From: Frigoriglobus tundricola
GTDB taxonomy: Bacteria; Planctomycetota; Planctomycetia; Gemmatales; Gemmataceae
DNA: 64,000 nt
Direction: 5' to 3'
NCBI RefSeq assembly: GCF_013128195.2
Contig: NZ_CP053452.2
Span: 8,494,001 to 8,558,000, forward strand
The notes under the pieces were generated by a model that was given only the letters and a program-made list of their open reading frames with translations, was not told where the DNA came from and did no database searches. This document shows, piece by piece, positions 59,071 through 64,000 of this stretch (its first letter is position 1; every line of letters begins with the position of its first letter). The position numbers and the translations under genes are program-made.

Positions 59071-60525
59071 TTATGTCAACAGTTCGGTAATGACGTGTCC
59101 GTGAACGTCGGTGAGGCGGCGGTCGATCCCGTTGTGCCGCACGGTGAGCTTGGTGTGATCGATGCCGAGCAGGTGCAGGACCGTGGCGTGGATGTCGTAC
59201 ACTTCGGTCGGGTGCTTCCGGTCCGCGGGCTTGTAGCCGAAGTCGTCGCTCGGCCCGTGCGTGGACCCGCCCCTGATCCCGCCGCCGGCCAGCCAGTTGG
59301 TGAAACAGTACGGGTTGTGATCGCGCCCCTTGCCGCCCTGCGACGACGGCATCCGGCCGAATTCGGTCGTCCACAGGACGATCGTGTCTTCGAGCAGGCC
59401 GAGCCGCTTCAGGTCCGCAATGAGCGCCGCGGCGCCGCGGGCCATGCCGTAGGCGAGCGGCCCGTGGTCGCGTTTCACGTCCTCGTGCGAGTCCCAGTTG
59501 CGCCGCGGGAACCCGTTGTCGTTGCCGCTCCAGACCTGCACGAACCGGACCCCGCGTTCGAGCAGGCGCCGGGCCACGAGGCACTTACGACCGAAGTAGT
59601 CCGTTTCCTCACCCGGGTTGATGTCCTTGTCGAACGTGCTTTTTCCGTGGTCGAGGCCGTAGAGTTTGAGCGTGGCGGCCGTCTCCTTCGAGAGGTCGAG
59701 CGCGTCCGGGGCCGCGAGCTGCATCTTCGCGGCCAGTTCGTAGCTCTTGATGCGGGCGTCGAGGCGTTCGTCGCCCGGCCGCGTGGTGGCGTGGTCGCGG
59801 TTGAGTTGCCCGAGCAGGTCGATCCCGGCCCGGTCCGCGTCGCGGGTGATGAACTTCGCACGGTCGTCGGGGAACAGGTCTTCGATTGGCGTTTTCGAGC
59901 CGGGATAGATCGCGCTCCCCTGGTGCTGGGCCGGCAGGAACGCGCTGTCCCAGTTCTTCGTGCCGTTGGAGGCGAGGCCGCGGTGGTCGGGGAGGACGAC
60001 GAACGTGGGCAGGTTCTGGTTCAGGCTGCCGAGCCCGTAGCTCACCCAGCACCCCATCCCCGGAAAGCCCGGCCGGTTGAACCCGGTCGTCTGGAGCAGG
60101 GTGCCCTGACTGTGGACGCCGGTCTTGCCCACCACGTTGTGAACGAACGCCAGCTCGTCCACGACCGCACCGAGTGGCGAAACCGTCTCGCTGAGCGGCT
60201 TGCCACAGTTCCCGTAGGGCTTGAAGTCCCATACGGGCTTGAGCCACGGCCCGAGGCCGTTCTGAAACGCCTCGACGTGTTCGCCGAAGTTCGCTTCTTT
60301 CCCGTGCTGCTTCACCAGTTCCGGCTTGAAGTCGAACAGATCGACGTGCGACGCCCCACCGGCCATGAACAGTTGCACGACGCGCTTGGCCCGGGGCTTG
60401 TGGTGCAGCCCGCCGTCGGCGCGCATGGGAACGTCTGCGAGCAGGCGGTCGGAACCGAGTAGCGCGGCGAGCGCGATACCGCCGAGCCCGCCGCCGGAGT
60501 TGAAGAGGAAGTCGCGCCGGTTCAT
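59071..60525 (-). CDS. DUF1501 domain protein (twin-arginine exported, sulfatase-like fold family)
   Basis: Protein of 484 residues. The N-terminus MNRRDFLFNSGGGLGGIALA is a Tat-type signal. Body motifs are QLFMAGGASHVDLFDFKP, GTLLQTTGF, FVQVWSGNDNGFPRRNWDSHED, WTTEFGRMPSSQGGKGRDHNP and the C-terminal HATVLHLLGIDH; these define DUF1501 and resemble alkaline-phosphatase/sulfatase metal sites. Activity is unproven. The upstream PSD1-DUF1553 gene on the same strand is its usual planctomycete partner. Start at MNRRDFL fits the Tat signal. Confidence 0.9.
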   Translation of the reverse strand: MNRRDFLFNSGGGLGGIALAALLGSDRLLADVPMRADGGLHHKPRAKRVVQLFMAGGASHVDLFDFKPELVKQHGKEANFGEHVEAFQNGLGPWLKPVWDFKPYGNCGKPLSETVSPLGAVVDELAFVHNVVGKTGVHSQGTLLQTTGFNRPGFPGMGCWVSYGLGSLNQNLPTFVVLPDHRGLASNGTKNWDSAFLPAQHQGSAIYPGSKTPIEDLFPDDRAKFITRDADRAGIDLLGQLNRDHATTRPGDERLDARIKSYELAAKMQLAAPDALDLSKETAATLKLYGLDHGKSTFDKDINPGEETDYFGRKCLVARRLLERGVRFVQVWSGNDNGFPRRNWDSHEDVKRDHGPLAYGMARGAAALIADLKRLGLLEDTIVLWTTEFGRMPSSQGGKGRDHNPYCFTNWLAGGGIRGGSTHGPSDDFGYKPADRKHPTEVYDIHATVLHLLGIDHTKLTVRHNGIDRRLTDVHGHVITELLT

Positions 60526-60546
60526 AAGTGAAATCCGAAGAGTGTC

Positions 60547-60649
60547 ATCCACAGATTACACAGATTGCATAGATTAAAAATCACAAGAAAATAATTGTTG
60601 CACCGTATATCGATGTATTCAAATCTGCCTGTCTGCGTAATCTGCGGAT
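60547..60649. repeat. Imperfect inverted repeat in the DUF1553-DUF1501 gap
   Basis: ATCCACAGATTACACAGATT (60547-60566) is matched inverted by 60631-60649 (GTCTGCGTAATCTGCGGAT) with a few changes. Unlike the other palindromes it is AT-rich. Arms of the form AATCTGTGTAATCTGTGG are, from memory, widespread in bacterial intergenic DNA. Confidence 0.6.
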
Positions 60650-60660
60650 CAATATCTGTC

Positions 60661-63630
60661 TCAATCCACGAAGACGAATTCGTTCAGGTTCAGGACGACG
60701 CGGCAGGCATTCGCGAGCCCGAACTCCCTGGCGTAGGCGGCGAGCGCGTCGCGCTCCTTAACGGTCGGGGCGCGGCCGAGTGCGAGGCGGACGGCGGCCG
60801 TCACCCGTTCGGCATCGGTGGTGCCGAGCTTCTCCACCCGGGCCGCGAAGTGCTTCGCCATCGCAACCGCGAGCGCGTTGTTCAGGAGCGCAAGGGCCTG
60901 CTGCGGCGTGAGCGTTTCGTTCCGCTTCTCGACCGCGAGCGACGGGTCGGCGCAATCGAGCGCGGCCATGAACGGCTGTTGCTTCGAGCGCACCACGAAC
61001 CGGTACACGGCGCGCCGGTGCGACGCGGGGTCTTCCGGGTCGTGGAGGTGGTACTGGTAGTGCGGGGAGTGTTCCGGCTTCTCCACCACGAAGTCGCGGA
61101 AGCTCGGTCCGCCGGGGGTGAGATCGAGTTTCCCCGCGACCGCGAGGATCGAATCCCGCACCGCCTCGGCTTCGAGCTTGCGCCGGTTCTGGCGCCAGAG
61201 GTAGCGGTTGTCCGCGTCCCGTTTCGCGTTGGTGCCATCAGCCGTAGAGACCTGCCGGTAGGTGGCACTCATCACGATGGCCTTGTGCAGCTTCTTGACG
61301 GACTGGTGCTCGCGCAAGTCGGCCGCGAGGCAATCAAGTACCTCGGGGTGGGTGGGGAGCTGGCCCATTTTGCCGAAGTCGTTCGGGGTGTCCACGAGTC
61401 CGCGGCCGAAGTGGTACTGCCAGACGCGGTTGGCCATCACCCGCCATGTGAGCGGATTGTTCGCGTCCGCGAGCCACTTCGCGAGCGCGGCCCGACGCGC
61501 GCCTTCTGTGTGGCCGGTCGGCAGGTGGAAGTTCCCGTTCACGCCCGGAACGGACACGAGCGCACCGGGGGCGACCTCCTTGGCCGGCTTCGTGACGTCG
61601 CCACGCGGGAGGACATGGATCGGCCGGGGTTTTCCGCCGAACGGCCCCGTTCCGGAGAACGCCCCGCCGCCTGTGTGAACGGCCCCGATGTACGCGGTGC
61701 GGCGCGTGCCGGCCAGTTTCGCCAGTTCCGAGTCGGTCGCCGTTACTTCGGCGTGAAGTGCGGCGAGTTCCGCCACGCCCGTCTCGCCGAGTGCCTTCCG
61801 AAAGAGCGACGCGCGCAGGTCCGTGAGCTTCGCCAGTTCCGCCGCGGTCCGCTTCGGGCCGGGCGGGAACAGGCCGTCGGTCAGGTTCGATTTCCGCCAC
61901 CGCACCGGCGCCTCGGTGCTATCGAGCGCCGTGACCGGCTGACCCCGCGCGCGGTTCCGACCGGTTGCGTCGAACGCTTCGAGTTCGGCGATCGCGAGGA
62001 TGTAGTCGTTCTGGCGGGGGGCGAGCTTCGTCGCCGTCACTCGCACGTAGCGCCCGCTCGTTTCGTTGGTTTTGGCGGTGTACGGAGTGGTGCTCGGGTT
62101 CGCGAAATCGGTTCGCGTTTCGTTGGCGATGACCGCACTCGTTCGGAACGTCGGGTCGTCGCTCACCTCGATTTTGAACCGCACCGGGAACCCGAACCCG
62201 GCCCCGATGTTGTTGAACTCGTCGTGACACGGCTCGATCACAACACGTTCGAGCTTCACGCTCTGACCGAGATCGACCTGGACCCACTTCGGCTCGTCCT
62301 GCTTGGAGGACAGCGCTGAGTGGTATCCGTATTCGGGCGGCTTCGGAGTGCCGGCGGGCTTCGTTGCTTCGGCGATCTGCATTTCGATCGGCGGCAGCTC
62401 GGTCCCGGCCTTCTTTCGCGCGTCCGCTTCGAGCGCCGCGGCCCGCACTGTTGCACGGGCTTTGCGAGCTTCCAGTGCGGTCCGTTGGGCGGCGATTTTG
62501 GGGTCCGCGTCGTAACTCTTGTCGGTCCGGTCGATGGCGCTGAACACTGCCTGGAGTCGGTAGTAGTCTTCCTGGGAGATCGGATCGAATTTATGGTTGT
62601 GGCACTGGGCGCAGTGGACCGTCAGGCCCATGAACGTGCCGATCGTGTTCGCCACGAAGTCGTCGCGGTCCAGGTGCCGCGCCACCTTGCCGTCGATCTT
62701 CGACTCGGGCACTTCGACGTGGCCGATGAAGTCCCAGGGACCGGCGGCGAGGAAGCCGAGCGCTTCCACTCCGTCTACCGAACCGGGGTACAGCACGTCG
62801 CCCGCGACCTGCTCCGCCACGAACTGCCCGTAGGGCTTGTCGCGGTTGAACGCGCGGATGACGTAGTCGCGGTACGGCCACGCGTTCGGCCGCGGCTGGT
62901 CCTTGTCGTACCCGTGCGTCTCGCCGAAGTGGACGACATCGAGCCAGTGCCGCGCCCAGCGCTCTCCGTACTGCGGCAGCGCGAGCAACCGGTCCACCAG
63001 TGCTTCGTAGGCGGTCGGCTTCTTGTCAGCGACGAACGCTTCGACCTCTTCCGGCGTCGGCGGCAGACCGATCAGGTCGAAGTACAGGCGCCGGATGAGT
63101 GTGCGCCGATCCGCCTCTGGCGATGGCGTCAGACCCTTCTCTTTGAGCTTCGCGCGGACGAAATGGTCGATCGGGTTCGTCCCGACCGGAACGGCCGCCT
63201 TGGTTAAGGGTTTGAAACTCCACCAGTCGGCGGGGGCGGCGACCGCGGAGCCGTCGTCCGGCCATTTTGCGCCTTGATCGATCCATGCGCGGAGTGTTGC
63301 GACTTCTTCGGCGGTCAGCCGAGCGCCTTTCGGCGGCATTTGCCGGTCGGCGTCGGGAGAGACGAGCTGGATGAGCAGGCTATCGGCGGGTTTGCCGGGG
63401 ACGATCACTTTGCCGGAATCGCCGCCCGCGAGCGCATCGGCCCGCCGATCCAGGCGCAATCCGCTCTTCGCACTTGCCGCTCCGTGGCACGACGCGCAGT
63501 GTTTTGCGAAAATGGGCTGCACATCCCGATCGAAGTCTACCGGCTTCTCGGGATCGGCGGTGCGACCCGATGTAGGACAGGCCAGAAGAATGGCGATCAG
63601 GGTGATATGAGGAGCGGAGCGGACGAGCAT
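60661..63630 (-). CDS. PSD1 cytochrome / DUF1549 / DUF1553 protein with discoidin-like insert
   Basis: Protein of 989 residues. A signal peptide (HITLIAILLACPTSGRT) is followed by the PSD1 haem domain (FAKHCASCHGA near residue 45), then DUF1549 (FVRAKLKEKGLTPSPEAD, RRLYFDLIGLPPTPEE, RWARHWLDVVHFGE). A second CxxCH lies in TVHCAQCHNHKFDPI. An F5/8-type C-like insert follows (WVQVDLGQSVKLERVVIEP...YVRVTATKLAP), then DUF1553 (NPLTWRVMANRVWQYHFGRGLV, THPEVLDCLA). The insert suggests glycan binding. It is paired with DUF1501 downstream. ATG 63630 has GGAG 8 nt upstream. Confidence 0.9.
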   Translation of the reverse strand: MLVRSAPHITLIAILLACPTSGRTADPEKPVDFDRDVQPIFAKHCASCHGAASAKSGLRLDRRADALAGGDSGKVIVPGKPADSLLIQLVSPDADRQMPPKGARLTAEEVATLRAWIDQGAKWPDDGSAVAAPADWWSFKPLTKAAVPVGTNPIDHFVRAKLKEKGLTPSPEADRRTLIRRLYFDLIGLPPTPEEVEAFVADKKPTAYEALVDRLLALPQYGERWARHWLDVVHFGETHGYDKDQPRPNAWPYRDYVIRAFNRDKPYGQFVAEQVAGDVLYPGSVDGVEALGFLAAGPWDFIGHVEVPESKIDGKVARHLDRDDFVANTIGTFMGLTVHCAQCHNHKFDPISQEDYYRLQAVFSAIDRTDKSYDADPKIAAQRTALEARKARATVRAAALEADARKKAGTELPPIEMQIAEATKPAGTPKPPEYGYHSALSSKQDEPKWVQVDLGQSVKLERVVIEPCHDEFNNIGAGFGFPVRFKIEVSDDPTFRTSAVIANETRTDFANPSTTPYTAKTNETSGRYVRVTATKLAPRQNDYILAIAELEAFDATGRNRARGQPVTALDSTEAPVRWRKSNLTDGLFPPGPKRTAAELAKLTDLRASLFRKALGETGVAELAALHAEVTATDSELAKLAGTRRTAYIGAVHTGGGAFSGTGPFGGKPRPIHVLPRGDVTKPAKEVAPGALVSVPGVNGNFHLPTGHTEGARRAALAKWLADANNPLTWRVMANRVWQYHFGRGLVDTPNDFGKMGQLPTHPEVLDCLAADLREHQSVKKLHKAIVMSATYRQVSTADGTNAKRDADNRYLWRQNRRKLEAEAVRDSILAVAGKLDLTPGGPSFRDFVVEKPEHSPHYQYHLHDPEDPASHRRAVYRFVVRSKQQPFMAALDCADPSLAVEKRNETLTPQQALALLNNALAVAMAKHFAARVEKLGTTDAERVTAAVRLALGRAPTVKERDALAAYAREFGLANACRVVLNLNEFVFVD

Positions 63631-64000
63631 CAGCGGCACTCCGGCGGGGTGTGTTTAGCGTAACCCATTCCGATACCCGTTGCCAGCGCCCGAAAGTCGG
63701 GTCGGTGAACGTGCGGGAGAATGGCTCCGATTCCACATGGCGCGAAATCCCGATGTGTGCTTCGAATGTTGAGGTGAGATTCGCGCAGTCAGTTTTCCTG
63801 AATCGAGATATGGTGGTGGGGCGCGGTCCGTGCTCGCGCGCATTTCGTCTTCCTGCGGTTCGGGTTGGTTCCAACACGGGCATTGGTACCCGGGAGTGGG
63901 GAATCAAATGGCGGGACAAGGAACCTCATGCCGTTTTGTGGTACAGATTTGTGAGGGCGGCTCCGGTGCGAAGGCTTTCGGGTGAGGGCACCCCATGAAC
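63631..64000. other. Upstream region of the PSD1-DUF1553 gene, to the window edge
   Basis: No gene, RNA or repeat was recognised. It should contain the promoter of the leftward operon. An open rightward frame exists but has no ribosome site or family resemblance. Confidence 0.3.

Noticed and set aside
57727..60462. A 911-codon open frame on the plus strand
   Set aside because: It is the mirror of the dehydratase and DUF1501 genes. Its product is Arg/Val/Gly-rich with no domain, and the true genes on the other strand carry full family motifs.
1..64000. CRISPR array, phage or conjugative island
   Set aside because: No regularly spaced direct repeats with unique spacers, and no phage structural, integrase or conjugation proteins, were seen; the only mobile DNA is IS and palindromic repeats.

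Overview
The window looks like the chromosome of a Gemmata-type planctomycete (family Gemmataceae). The DNA is GC-rich and carries planctomycete hallmark families: two DUF1559 prepilin-like proteins, a DUF1592/DUF1552 pair, a DUF1549-DUF1553/DUF1501 pair, a CRTAC1/UnbV secreted protein, a pentahaem PA14 cytochrome and many short lipoproteins. A squalene monooxygenase and an oxidosqualene cyclase lie side by side, a combination known from Gemmata obscuriglobus and very rare in bacteria. No rRNA, tRNA or CRISPR array was recognised.

Layout. 1-5762: two near-identical IS1-family elements in opposite orientation. One abuts the end of a WD40 gene; the other splits a DUF1559 gene and has an exact 8-bp target duplication. 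5937-16646: a YbaK-like deacylase, the DUF1592/DUF1552 pair, a CRTAC1 protein, and a DUF1559 plus two-lipoprotein cluster. 16745-20108: a sensor kinase and sigma-54-type response regulator. 20488-25259: kdsA, a large lipoprotein, a small secreted protein, and a thioredoxin-like gene with one in-frame TGA followed by a SECIS-like hairpin (candidate selenoprotein). 25349-27043: a complete ISKra4-like element with an 8-bp target duplication, then recQ. 29610-34335: the sterol locus with DUF1415. 34458-43544: a class II cytochrome c, a trypsin-like protease with four tandem C-terminal modules, a nucleoside transporter and the pentahaem protein. 43731-49817: an M24 peptidase, RarD, a Rieske oxygenase, and a hexuronate pair (SDR reductase and UxaE). 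49972-58944: a CREST-type membrane hydrolase, a Asp/Glu-rich protein, a metallophosphoesterase, a sugar epimerase, a frameshifted glycine-zipper lipoprotein, an MBL hydrolase, an EF-hand protein and an enolase-superfamily dehydratase. 59071-63630: the DUF1501 and PSD1-DUF1553 pair.

Three themes stand out. First, both IS families change frame by +1 at almost the same T5C5-6 run. Second, at least nine different imperfect palindromes sit in the short gaps between genes, several of which appear to be dispersed repeat families. Third, the window holds several broken or recoded reading frames (the IS-split DUF1559 gene, the TGA gene and the glycine-zipper gene), each of which can be reconstructed by eye.
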